Shown here piece after piece: positions 52,011 to 60,252 of a stretch of 64,000 bases of DNA. Source of the DNA: SIG307 sp964609025 (GTDB lineage: Bacteria; Bacillota; Clostridia; Lachnospirales; Lachnospiraceae); assembly GCA_964609025.1 (NCBI GenBank), contig CAZSQM010000004.1:1-64000 (forward strand), given 5' to 3'. Made by a program: the position numbers and the translations under genes. The notes under the pieces were generated by a model. That model saw only the letters and a list, made by a program, of their open reading frames with translations. It searched no databases and was not told the DNA's origin. How positions within the stretch are numbered: the first letter of the stretch is position 1; every line of letters begins with the position of its first letter.

Positions 52011-54218
52011 CTATTTATTTTTTCTGCTTCGAACAAAAACAAGAATCCCGCCCGTAAGCAAAAGTCCCGCAAAAATCAGCCAAGGCTTCCGATTCGGCTT
52101 TTCGTCCGCTGCGGCTTCGCCGTTCTGTGTTTCCGGTGCGGACGGCTGTTTAGCCTGTTCTCCGGTCCGGTTCTGTTCCTGCTCCCCGCCGGTATCCTCC
52201 GGTGCATTTTCGCCCGTTTTCCCGTCGGCAGGTACAAAAACCGGAGTAAGCGTTATATTTTTCTTATTCTCTCCGGCAGCAAAGGAAATCGTTTCTTCCG
52301 CAGAAACGATACTGCCCTCCCAGCCGGCGAATACGTACCCTTCCTCCGGCACCGCACTTATCGTCAAAGGCAGCTCCGCAGCCACCTGGCCTTTCCAGCT
52401 TCCTTCCGAAAGATTGTCCTTTGTTATTGTCACGGTATTTACCTTCACCGAACCGTGCAGTTCCTTCTCCGACTCGATTGCAATATCATACCGTCCGCCT
52501 AAGGCGAATTCCTTTCCCAGAAACAGGCGCATGGCATTGGTGCGCAGCTGCGCGAAATTGCGGGTGGTATTCACATTGGTTGCGTATTCAATCTTTGCCC
52601 CATACTTTTCATATTGCTCTCTTACCAACGGCGTATACACCTTTTCCAGTTCGTCTATCTTTGCAATAATATTTTCCGGAGCAAAGTTCGTATTCAACAG
52701 GTCAAAAAAACGCGTGCAAAACTGTTCCCGAAAGCCCTCGTTTTTTAAGAGCGCCCGGAACAGGCAGGTAAGCACATCCCGGTACGGCTGCTCGGAGCCT
52801 TTGTCCGACACCATCGGCGCCAGCGTATTCTCGCTTGCGGTATGGCCGTATAAACCGAAGCCGAAATCCGTATCGTACACAAGAAAACGGATTTTTCCGT
52901 CAAGACCGTATTCTTCGAACGGTTCCCCGTAATAACACCATGCACGGCAGTTATTATGCGGCCAGTCGGTATTTCCGCTGTAAAGCTGCAGGCAAAGGTA
53001 GTCGATAAAGTTTTCAATATCAAAATATTCCTTCGCCTTTGCATATACCGCTTCATTGCTCATATCCTGCGTTGTCACAAAATGATACGCCTGTTCAAAG
53101 TAGGCCTTTTCCTCCTCCGGCCCTTCCTCTACCACAACCGAAAAAGCAGGTTCTCCCTCCGCCGGAAGGATTACCTTTCCGTTTCTGTCCGTATTGTATT
53201 GGAAGCCGTAAATGACAACCTCCTCCTCCGAACAATTATAGTGGGAAGCAAGGTACCGGTCGTCCAGCCGCTCCCGCAGGTTCAGAATCCCGTAAAACTC
53301 CCCGTTGATAAAAGTCACCGTTGGCGCATATGCCTGCAAATCCAGCAGACTGTCCGCCATCAAAGACTGTGCCAGCACGTCCCGGAAATACGTCGCCTCC
53401 CACGCATCCCCTTCGTTTCCCCCGGTTCTCAGAATCAGGCGCTTAAACTTCTCTATGGTTTTCCCCTCGCCGTTCTTTTCGGTCGCAGGGATGATACTGC
53501 CGGAGAAGAAATCATACTTAAAATTCTTCTGTGTATCATACTCCGCCCGGGCATAGATGCGAAACGACTTAATCGTCATATTTCTGGAATAGCCTCCGTG
53601 CATGCGCAGACCGATATTCATAGACAGTTCCCGCGTTCCGTCCGGAAGAAAATACTCAAAGTGCGCCGGTCTTTCCCACTCTCTTCCGCTCTCCGTCGGG
53701 TTTACGAAAATACCGGTTTCTTCATCATAAAGAGAGTCCGGATCCGTTACAATGGAAACCACCGGAACCGCGTACCGCGTCTTCATGGCCTCCGCGACGA
53801 AATAGGTGTGCGTCTGTACATCGCCGTATTCTCCGTCCGCCGTCACCGACACAGCACGGACTACCGTTGCGGTCAACAGCCGCGTCTTCCTCTGCTCATC
53901 ATAGGAAAGTATCCGGATCGGTTCCGTATACGCATTCGTCCCGGCGCTGCCCACTCTCGGCTCGGAACCGTCTAACGTATAATACACTGTCAGTCCCTCC
54001 GGCGCGGTAATCGTCAGTTCAAAGCCCTCCTCGTAAAAACCTCCCCCGGCGGAAAACTCCGGTGCCGTAATATCACTCGGCACAAACACTTCCTCCTCGG
54101 CCGCGGCAGCCCGTCCCACAAAGGTCAGGCCGCACAGCACACCGAACGCGGCCGCAAGCAGCCGGCTTAACGGGCATCCCTTTTTCTTTGCCTTACTCTG
54201 TTTTATAGAATCCTTCAT
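52011..54218 (-). CDS. CotH-family protein, membrane-anchored and exported
   Basis: 735 residues. Signal region 1 to about 40; a chitobiase-like beta-sandwich (TVYYTLDGSEPRVG) near 60-130; the CotH kinase domain about 140-560 with NLRERLDDRYLASHYNCSEE and the metal motif YDTDFGFGLYG. An InlB-type repeat follows (PEEGYVFAGWEG), then a Pro/Glu/Gln-rich stalk and a C-terminal helix with RSRKNK. CotH of Bacillus phosphorylates spore-coat proteins; related surface forms occur in non-sporulating Clostridia. The start at 54218 has GGGAG 8 nt upstream. Here it is probably a cell-surface protein kinase or a scaffold. Confidence 0.82.
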   Translation of the reverse strand: MKDSIKQSKAKKKGCPLSRLLAAAFGVLCGLTFVGRAAAAEEEVFVPSDITAPEFSAGGGFYEEGFELTITAPEGLTVYYTLDGSEPRVGSAGTNAYTEPIRILSYDEQRKTRLLTATVVRAVSVTADGEYGDVQTHTYFVAEAMKTRYAVPVVSIVTDPDSLYDEETGIFVNPTESGREWERPAHFEYFLPDGTRELSMNIGLRMHGGYSRNMTIKSFRIYARAEYDTQKNFKYDFFSGSIIPATEKNGEGKTIEKFKRLILRTGGNEGDAWEATYFRDVLAQSLMADSLLDLQAYAPTVTFINGEFYGILNLRERLDDRYLASHYNCSEEEVVIYGFQYNTDRNGKVILPAEGEPAFSVVVEEGPEEEKAYFEQAYHFVTTQDMSNEAVYAKAKEYFDIENFIDYLCLQLYSGNTDWPHNNCRAWCYYGEPFEEYGLDGKIRFLVYDTDFGFGLYGHTASENTLAPMVSDKGSEQPYRDVLTCLFRALLKNEGFREQFCTRFFDLLNTNFAPENIIAKIDELEKVYTPLVREQYEKYGAKIEYATNVNTTRNFAQLRTNAMRLFLGKEFALGGRYDIAIESEKELHGSVKVNTVTITKDNLSEGSWKGQVAAELPLTISAVPEEGYVFAGWEGSIVSAEETISFAAGENKKNITLTPVFVPADGKTGENAPEDTGGEQEQNRTGEQAKQPSAPETQNGEAAADEKPNRKPWLIFAGLLLTGGILVFVRSRKNK

Positions 54219-54258
54219 GAATACCGCTCCCTTCACCGGCACCTTGGAACACCTTCCC

Positions 54259-55845
54259 TTAGTTTCTTGCAAACTCCGTCAGTTTTAAGCCTTCGTTCCG
54301 CTCAAGCACCGTCCGTATGCTCCACTCATGCGTAAACAACAGCAGCGGCCGGTCCTTTAAATCCTTGACCCGTTTTGCGTCGGTTGTAATATTAATCTTT
54401 CCCACATCAAGCCCGGTATTTTCAATCCAGCGGATATACTCATACGGAAGCGGATCCATACGGATTTCCACGCCGTACTCCGACTCCAGACGGAATTTTA
54501 AAACGTCAAACTGTAATACACCGACTACGCCGACGATAATTTCCTCCATGCCGGTATTGAACTCCTGAAAAATCTGAATCGCACCTTCCTGTGCAATCTG
54601 GGAAACACCCTTAATAAACTGTTTCCGCTTCATCGTGTCCACCTGACGTATTTTGGCGAAATGTTCCGGCGCAAAGGTCGGTATTCCCTCGTACTCAATC
54701 TGCTCCGACGGTGCGCAGACGGTATCGCCGATAGAAAAAATGCCCGGGTCAAATACGCCGATAATATCTCCCGCGTAGGCTTCCTCCACAATCTTTCTGT
54801 CCTGCGCCATCATCTGCTGCGGCTGCGATAAGCGTATCTTCTTCCCGCCCTGTACATGGTTTACCTCCATGCCCGCTTCAAACTTCCCCGAACAAATCCG
54901 CAGAAAAGCAATACGGTCGCGGTGCGCCTTGTTCATATTTGCCTGAATCTTAAAAACAAACGCGGAGAACTCATGGTCAAGCGGCTGAATCACTCCCTCT
55001 TTTGCATTTCTCGGAAGCGGCGGCGTTGTCATGGAAAGAAAATGCTCCAGAAATGTTTCCACGCCGAAATTCGTCAGTGCCGAGCCGAAAAATACCGGCG
55101 TAAGCTCTCCGGCGCTGACCTTTTCCAAATCAAACTCGCTACTGGCGCCGTCTAAAAGCTCGATTTCCTCCACCAGCGTTTTATGATTCTCTCTGCCGAT
55201 GATTTCATCCAGATTCGGGTCGCCTAACTTTGCCTCTACCTTTTCCACCTCGTTCTGTCCGTTGTTTGCCGCAAAGAACCGGGTAATCGTTTCCGTATCC
55301 CGCTGGTACACGCCCTTAAAGTTCTTTCCGGAGCCAATCGGCCAGTTCATCGGACAGGTCCGGATGCCTAACACCGTTTCAATCTCATCCAGCAGTTCAA
55401 ACGTATCTCTTGCCTCGCGGTCCAGCTTGTTAACAAAGGTAAAAATCGGAATATGGCGCATAACGCATACCTTAAACAGCTTAATGGTCTGCGCCTCAAC
55501 ACCCTTAGACGCGTCGATTACCATGACCGCGGAATCCGCCGCCATCAGAGTGCGGTAGGTATCCTCGGAGAAATCCTGATGTCCCGGCGTATCCAGGATA
55601 TTGATGCAGTACCCTTCATAGTTAAACTGCATTACCGAAGAGGTGACCGAAATACCTCTCTGCTTCTCGATTTCCATCCAGTCGGAAACCGCGTGCCTTG
55701 CCGTTTTCTTTGCCTTTACCGAACCGGCGAGATTGATTGCTCCGCCGTACAGTAAAAGCTTCTCCGTCAGCGTCGTTTTACCCGCATCCGGGTGCGAAAT
55801 AATCGCAAAGGTCCTTCTCTTTTTTATCTCATCACCGTAATTCAT
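54259..55845 (-). CDS. prfC: Peptide chain release factor 3
   Basis: 528 residues, full length. The GTPase domain has SHPDAGKTTLTEK, the RGISVTSSVM switch, DTPGHQDFSEDTYR and VNKLDREARD. Domains II and III follow, with the C-terminal FTHEWSIRTVLERNEGLKL. RF3 recycles RF1/RF2 from the ribosome after termination using GTP. AGGAGG lies upstream of the ATG. It has its own promoter and a leader of about 110 nt. Confidence 0.96.
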   Translation of the reverse strand: MNYGDEIKKRRTFAIISHPDAGKTTLTEKLLLYGGAINLAGSVKAKKTARHAVSDWMEIEKQRGISVTSSVMQFNYEGYCINILDTPGHQDFSEDTYRTLMAADSAVMVIDASKGVEAQTIKLFKVCVMRHIPIFTFVNKLDREARDTFELLDEIETVLGIRTCPMNWPIGSGKNFKGVYQRDTETITRFFAANNGQNEVEKVEAKLGDPNLDEIIGRENHKTLVEEIELLDGASSEFDLEKVSAGELTPVFFGSALTNFGVETFLEHFLSMTTPPLPRNAKEGVIQPLDHEFSAFVFKIQANMNKAHRDRIAFLRICSGKFEAGMEVNHVQGGKKIRLSQPQQMMAQDRKIVEEAYAGDIIGVFDPGIFSIGDTVCAPSEQIEYEGIPTFAPEHFAKIRQVDTMKRKQFIKGVSQIAQEGAIQIFQEFNTGMEEIIVGVVGVLQFDVLKFRLESEYGVEIRMDPLPYEYIRWIENTGLDVGKINITTDAKRVKDLKDRPLLLFTHEWSIRTVLERNEGLKLTEFARN

Positions 55846-55963
55846 GGCTGCCTCCTAATCTGATTAAAAAATGCCGCCGGTAGTATGCCGTAAAACGCAC
55901 AGAGCCGCTGCATGGCGCAAAACTGCCCTGCTCTTTGCAGTCACCGAGGGCTGTATCAGGTCT

Positions 55964-55992
55964 ATTTTACATGATTTTCCTGTTATATGCAA
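55964..55992 (-). promoter_or_regulatory. prfC promoter
   Basis: TTGCAT, a 17-bp spacer and TAAAAT on the minus strand. The leader that follows (55846-55957) ends in a T-run, but no clear hairpin precedes it. Confidence 0.6.
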
Positions 55993-56053
55993 GTACACTA
56001 GCAATTTTCCGGACATTATGCTACTATAAAAGTGTTACGTTTCACGGAGTGAG

Positions 56054-56139
56054 AACAAAGGCGACCGGCTTTTGCGACAGCCCGTCGCCCCGCTTTTGTT
56101 TCCCTGCCCCGTGAAAACAAAATTTTGTTCAGGGGGCAG
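56054..56139 (+). promoter_or_regulatory. Leader terminator-like hairpin and palindrome before the CgeB-like gene
   Basis: The first stem pairs AACAAAG..GGCGAC with GTCGCC..CTTTTGTT (56054-56101) and ends in a T-rich run. Directly behind it, 56105-56139 is a palindrome around ACAAAATTTTGT with CTGCCCC/GGGGGCAG arms. A TATAAA box lies near 56024. The order terminator-palindrome-ribosome site repeats what is seen before genes 21707 and 32499. Confidence 0.5.
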
Positions 56140-56141
56140 CC

Positions 56142-57401
56142 ATGAAACGACTTTTGCTTTTTCAACCGGGTGTGGAAACCCTGCGTTTTTTCTCCGACCG
56201 TCTGGCGGAGGAATTTCAGCGAATGGGATATGAAGTGCGCTTAGTACGGATTCACGAGCCTTTTTTCGGTCTTGAAGCGCTGCGTGCTTTTATTGTTCCG
56301 AATGAAACGGTTATGATTACGTTTAATTTTCATGCCATTCAGAAAGAGGCGATTTTCTATACGCCGGAAGGGGAACTTCTTTGGGACCTCTATGACGTTG
56401 CGTGTATCAATATCATTGTGGACCACCCGTTCTACTATTATGAGGAATTAAAACACCTTCCGAGGCGCTACCTGCAAATCTGCATTGACGGCGACCACGC
56501 CGACTATATGAAGCGGTTCTATCCCGACATTGCCTGCGGAAAGACCATGCCCCTTGCCGGCTGCGATTACCGTTCCGGCTTTTCGGGCGGCATCCCGTAC
56601 TCCGGGAGGATGGATGTTCTGGACCCTGCTACCTTTGTTCCGAATTGTTTTCCAAAGACCCTTTCGTTACTCCCGATAAAAAAGCGTTCTACTGACGTAG
56701 TATTTACAGGGTGCTTTACACAGCCGGATTTCTTTCTGCCGTACATGAAGCGCAACGGAGAGGAGTATGACGCGTTCTATCACGGGATTCTGGACGATTT
56801 GCTGGCAGACCCGGACCAGTGTATCCACACGGTTTATTTACGCCATTTGAACCGGGAGCTTCCGGAATTAACGGAAGAAGATCTTAAAAATGTAATGAGC
56901 AAAATGATTTTTCTGGATTTATGGATTCGCTTTACCTTTCGCGGCAAAGTCATTCAGACGTTACTTGAAGCGGACATTCCGGTACACTGTATCGGCGCCG
57001 GCTGGGAGACTCTTTCTACTACAAAGAGAGAACTTTTGACACACACTGCCTACTCCGATACCGCAGTCTGCTTAAAAGCCATTTCCGAGGCAAAAATTTC
57101 TCTCAACGTGATGCCTTGGTTTAAGCGCGGCTCTCATGACCGGATTTACAGCTCCATGTTAAACGGAAGCGTCTGCGTTACCGATACGAGCCAGTACCTT
57201 TTGGAGCATTTCAAGGACGGCGATACGCTCTGCTACTATCATTTAAAACAGCTTTCCGCGCTGCCTTCCCTTGTAAGCGCCCTGCTTGCAAATCCGCAAA
57301 AAATGCAGCAGATTGCAGACCGTGGGCGGACTTATGCCGGCAGCCGCCTTACCTGGAAGCAGTTTGCGTCGGAGCTGGTTCCGTATTTTTCAATCGTTTA
57401 G
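56142..57401 (+). CDS. CgeB-like glycosyltransferase
   Basis: 419 residues with a GT-B-like fold. The N-terminus is MKRLLLFQPGVETLRFF; a middle INIIVDHPFYYYEELKHLP stretch and a C-terminal donor-binding part (SLNVMPWFKRGSHDRIYSSM, then LNGSVCVTDTSQYLLEHF) match the CgeB/DUF3880-type glycosyltransferases. These modify spore crust, surface or flagellar proteins. AGGGGGCAGCC stands before the ATG as a weak ribosome site inside a palindrome arm, so translation may be sequestered. It is a single-gene unit. The acceptor is unknown. Confidence 0.75.
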   Translation: MKRLLLFQPGVETLRFFSDRLAEEFQRMGYEVRLVRIHEPFFGLEALRAFIVPNETVMITFNFHAIQKEAIFYTPEGELLWDLYDVACINIIVDHPFYYYEELKHLPRRYLQICIDGDHADYMKRFYPDIACGKTMPLAGCDYRSGFSGGIPYSGRMDVLDPATFVPNCFPKTLSLLPIKKRSTDVVFTGCFTQPDFFLPYMKRNGEEYDAFYHGILDDLLADPDQCIHTVYLRHLNRELPELTEEDLKNVMSKMIFLDLWIRFTFRGKVIQTLLEADIPVHCIGAGWETLSTTKRELLTHTAYSDTAVCLKAISEAKISLNVMPWFKRGSHDRIYSSMLNGSVCVTDTSQYLLEHFKDGDTLCYYHLKQLSALPSLVSALLANPQKMQQIADRGRTYAGSRLTWKQFASELVPYFSIV

Positions 57402-57414
57402 GTGCGGGCTTCAC

Positions 57415-57457
57415 GAAAAAAGGGCGTCGTAAACCGTGCGACGCCCTCGTTTCATTT
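57415..57457. terminator. Bidirectional terminator between the CgeB-like gene and cheY
   Basis: AGGGCGTCG and CGACGCCCT form a perfect stem. The minus strand has six T directly after it, serving cheY; the plus side has a weaker TCGTTTCATTTT. Confidence 0.88.
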
Positions 57458-57470
57458 TACTTATTATGCT

Positions 57471-57845
57471 TTACTTGTTATCAAACTTTGCAACAATCTC
57501 ACCGATTACGCGGCGGATTTCGCTTTCCTCCAACGGTTTGGTTAAGAACTCCTCTGCACCGGCTTTCACAGCCTGCATCAGATTGTTCTTCTGACCTGCC
57601 GCAGTAATCATAACAACCTTTGCATCCGGATTCTCGTGCTTAATCAAAAGCAGGGACTCCAGACCGGTCATAACCGGCATAGTGATATCCATCGTTACGA
57701 TATCCGGCTTCAGCTCCTTATACTTGAGAAAACCGTCCTCGCCGTTTACTGCTTCTCCTACTACCTCAAGCCCCATACTTCTAAGTACATCTCCAAGTAT
57801 TTTTCTGGATGTCTTGGAATCATCTACAATCAACACAGTTGCCAT
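57471..57845 (-). CDS. CheY-like single-domain response regulator
   Basis: 124 residues, receiver only. It begins MATVLIVDDSKTSRKILGDV and shows the phospho-Asp in DIVTMDITMPVMTG, the Thr in VVMITAAGQ and the Lys in EFLTKPLEE. GGAGG precedes the ATG. It ends the operon with the CheX-like protein 4 bp upstream. A CheY paired with its own CheX phosphatase, away from a main che operon, suggests a signalling branch from a chemoreceptor, or control of another output. Confidence 0.93.
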   Translation of the reverse strand: MATVLIVDDSKTSRKILGDVLRSMGLEVVGEAVNGEDGFLKYKELKPDIVTMDITMPVMTGLESLLLIKHENPDAKVVMITAAGQKNNLMQAVKAGAEEFLTKPLEESEIRRVIGEIVAKFDNK

Positions 57846-57849
57846 CTCG

Positions 57850-58731
57850 TTACCTCCAACCTTTCTCCTTTGTGACAATAAAGTTTACCGTTGCCTTGCA
57901 GATGCCGAACGGCATCACCAGGATATCCGCGCCCGACACCAGTCCGCTGCTTCCGAGCTCCGGCGGCATCAGCTCCAATGTAATATTGTTATTGCTTTTT
58001 GCGGTTGCAAATAAACCGTTCACACAGTTTACGAACTCGCCTACCGCGTCCTGCACATCTTCATCCACTACACTGTACGCTTCCTTTGCGAAAACGGAAG
58101 CGAGCGCGCATAAGCCTCCCTCTGCGTCCGCAAAACCGGTTCTCCAATATTCCGTTCCGATTAATTCCTGCGTTACCGGCTTCTCCAATTCCGCCACATT
58201 CGCCAGTCTTCCGCTCATCGGATATGCGTGACGGTCAATGCAGCGCACCAGTGTTTTTAAGGCAATCGCAACCACTTCCTGATACGCTTCCGCGCCCTGC
58301 GGCAGAAACAGCGGTGCAATCTTCTCTGCGTCGCCGCTCTTAATCGCTTCCATCTCCGTATTGGTAAAACCGTTTTCTACCTGATAATTCTTTAAAATTG
58401 TCTGGAGCTTATCCATCGTAACAATGCTTTCGTCCACCAGGGTCTGGGCGAAGGTCAGGTATTCGTTTCCCTGCATTTTCAACAGGCTTCCTACCTGTGC
58501 CTCTGTAAGATAGCCTTTCTCTACGGCGATATCTCCGAAACGCTTGTCCATCACCTGCTGCATCCGGTTAATCGCATCCGCCTGATCCAACGACAGCATT
58601 CCTTCCGAAACAGCAATGAGGCCGAGCTTTACTCTGATTTTTTCCTGAAGGGAAACTACATACTCCAACTGTTCTCTGGTCATAAGACCTTCCTCCACCA
58701 TATAGTTACCTAACAAATAACTTACCATCAA
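57850..58731 (-). CDS. CheX-like phosphatase with N-terminal MshEN-like domain
   Basis: 293 residues. Residues 1 to about 115 form two MshEN/GspE-N-like helical repeats (LLGNYMVEEGLMTREQLEYV and DIAVEKGYLTEAQVGSLLKM), a fold that can bind c-di-GMP in other proteins. The C-terminal half is CheX-like: the E-x-x-N phosphatase motif is in DAVGEFVNCVNGLFA, followed by a long beta-strand tail. CheX dephosphorylates CheY-P. It is cotranscribed with the CheY gene just downstream. The c-di-GMP link is inference; the key binding residues were not checked. Confidence 0.72.
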   Translation of the reverse strand: MMVSYLLGNYMVEEGLMTREQLEYVVSLQEKIRVKLGLIAVSEGMLSLDQADAINRMQQVMDKRFGDIAVEKGYLTEAQVGSLLKMQGNEYLTFAQTLVDESIVTMDKLQTILKNYQVENGFTNTEMEAIKSGDAEKIAPLFLPQGAEAYQEVVAIALKTLVRCIDRHAYPMSGRLANVAELEKPVTQELIGTEYWRTGFADAEGGLCALASVFAKEAYSVVDEDVQDAVGEFVNCVNGLFATAKSNNNITLELMPPELGSSGLVSGADILVMPFGICKATVNFIVTKEKGWR

Positions 58732-58861
58732 ATGCCCCCTTTACAACTTATTATCTAGGAATTTCAGCCTATCCTTTTTCTATTATACACTCTTTTTTAG
58801 CAAATTTCCACAAAAAAAATGGAATTTAGTAAAAATTTTGCACGTTTTATTTTTTGTTCTC

Positions 58862-58890
58862 TTGCGCTTTTTGCGGAAAAAAGGTATACT
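58862..58890 (+). promoter_or_regulatory. Promoter of the DUF1015 gene
   Basis: TTGCGC, a 17-bp spacer and TATACT, about 40 bp before the ATG. Confidence 0.55.
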
Positions 58891-58931
58891 CCTCTTAAAA
58901 CAATGGTGTTTCACCGGAAAGGACTGCATTT

Positions 58932-60176
58932 ATGGCAACCATAAAACCTTTTATCTGTATCCGTCCGGACGCGCCGCTTGCACACCGGGTTGCAGCGCTG
59001 CCGTACGACGTTTATAACCGCAGCGAAGCAAAAGCCGCTGCCGCAAAGGATGCCTTATCTTTTTTGAATATCGACCGTGCGGAAACTCAGTTTCCGGATG
59101 AGGTTGATACCTATGCGGACTGCGTTTATGCAAAGGCTGCCGAACTTCTGAATGCGCGGATTGCCGACGGTACATTTGTAACCGATTCTACCCGCAATTA
59201 CTACATTTACGAGCTTACGATGGAGGGACGTGTGCAGACCGGAATCGTGGCATGCGCTTCCATTGACGATTACCTCAATAATGTGATCAAAAAGCACGAA
59301 AATACGCGTGCCGATAAAGAAGAAGACCGTATCCGCCACGTTGATACCTGCAACGCGCAGACCGGTCCGATCTTCCTCGCATACCGCAGAAACGAAGCGC
59401 TACATACTATCGTGACAGAAACGAAAAAGAATGCTCCGCTTTACGACTTTACCGCGGAAGACGGCGTTACCCACCGGGTCTTTGTCATTGACGAACCGTC
59501 TGCCGTTACTGCTGTTTCAGACGCCTTTTCCTCCATCGACAGCATTTACATTGCCGACGGTCATCATCGTGCGGCCTCTGCCGTCAAGGTTGGTTTAAAG
59601 CGTCGTGCAGAACACCCGGGGTATGACGGAACGGAGGAATTTAATTTCTTCCTCTCCGTTCTGTTCCCGGAGGATGAACTGATGATTCTGCCTTACAACC
59701 GCGTTGTAAAAGACTTAAACGGCATGACAAAGGAGACTTTTCTCTCCCGTATTTCCGAATACTTCACCGCAGAGCCTCTCGGTACCGCCGCATACCAGCC
59801 GACCGAAAAGGGCACCTTCGGTATGTTTCTTGACCATACCTGGTATCGGCTGACTGCCGCCGATTCTCTTCGTCAGATTACCGACCCGGTAGATTCTCTG
59901 GATGTTTCCCTCCTGCAGAACTATCTGCTTGCTCCGGTGCTCGGCATCGGCGACCCGCGCACGGATAAGCGCATCGACTTTATCGGCGGCATCCGTGGCT
60001 TAGGAGAACTGGAACGCCGCGTTTCCGAGGATATGACCGTGGCATTTTCCATGTATCCGACTTCCATCAGGGAACTTTTCGCCGTATCGGACGCCGGACG
60101 GCTGATGCCGCCGAAGTCCACCTGGTTTGAGCCGAAGCTCCGCAGCGGACTGTTTATTCACAAACTGGACAAATAG
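58932..60176 (+). CDS. DUF1015-family conserved protein
   Basis: 414 residues, full length for DUF1015. Family landmarks are ALPYDVYNRSEA near the N-terminus, KHENTRADKEEDRIRHVD, IYIADGHHRAASAVKVG near 210 and FNFFLSVLFPEDELMILPYN. The conserved DGHHR and acids look catalytic, but no reaction is proven. The protein is cytosolic. In many Clostridia it sits near serine or phosphoglycerate genes; none is present here. It is a single-gene unit with its own promoter and terminator. Confidence 0.9.
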   Translation: MATIKPFICIRPDAPLAHRVAALPYDVYNRSEAKAAAAKDALSFLNIDRAETQFPDEVDTYADCVYAKAAELLNARIADGTFVTDSTRNYYIYELTMEGRVQTGIVACASIDDYLNNVIKKHENTRADKEEDRIRHVDTCNAQTGPIFLAYRRNEALHTIVTETKKNAPLYDFTAEDGVTHRVFVIDEPSAVTAVSDAFSSIDSIYIADGHHRAASAVKVGLKRRAEHPGYDGTEEFNFFLSVLFPEDELMILPYNRVVKDLNGMTKETFLSRISEYFTAEPLGTAAYQPTEKGTFGMFLDHTWYRLTAADSLRQITDPVDSLDVSLLQNYLLAPVLGIGDPRTDKRIDFIGGIRGLGELERRVSEDMTVAFSMYPTSIRELFAVSDAGRLMPPKSTWFEPKLRSGLFIHKLDK

Positions 60177-60187
60177 CCGACAAGCGT

Positions 60188-60229
60188 AAGAAGGGGCCGC
60201 GCTTAATGCGCCAGCCCCTTCTTTCTTTT
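60188..60229 (+). terminator. Terminator after the DUF1015 gene
   Basis: AGAAGGGGC..GCGC and GCGC..GCCCCTTCT form a stem followed by TTCTTTTC. Confidence 0.85.
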
Positions 60230-60252
60230 CAAACGATACCGATTCGTCTGTT

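Noticed and set aside
52956..53975. Long plus-strand frame opposite the CotH gene
   Set aside because: No ribosome site or family resemblance; the CotH reading has clear motifs.
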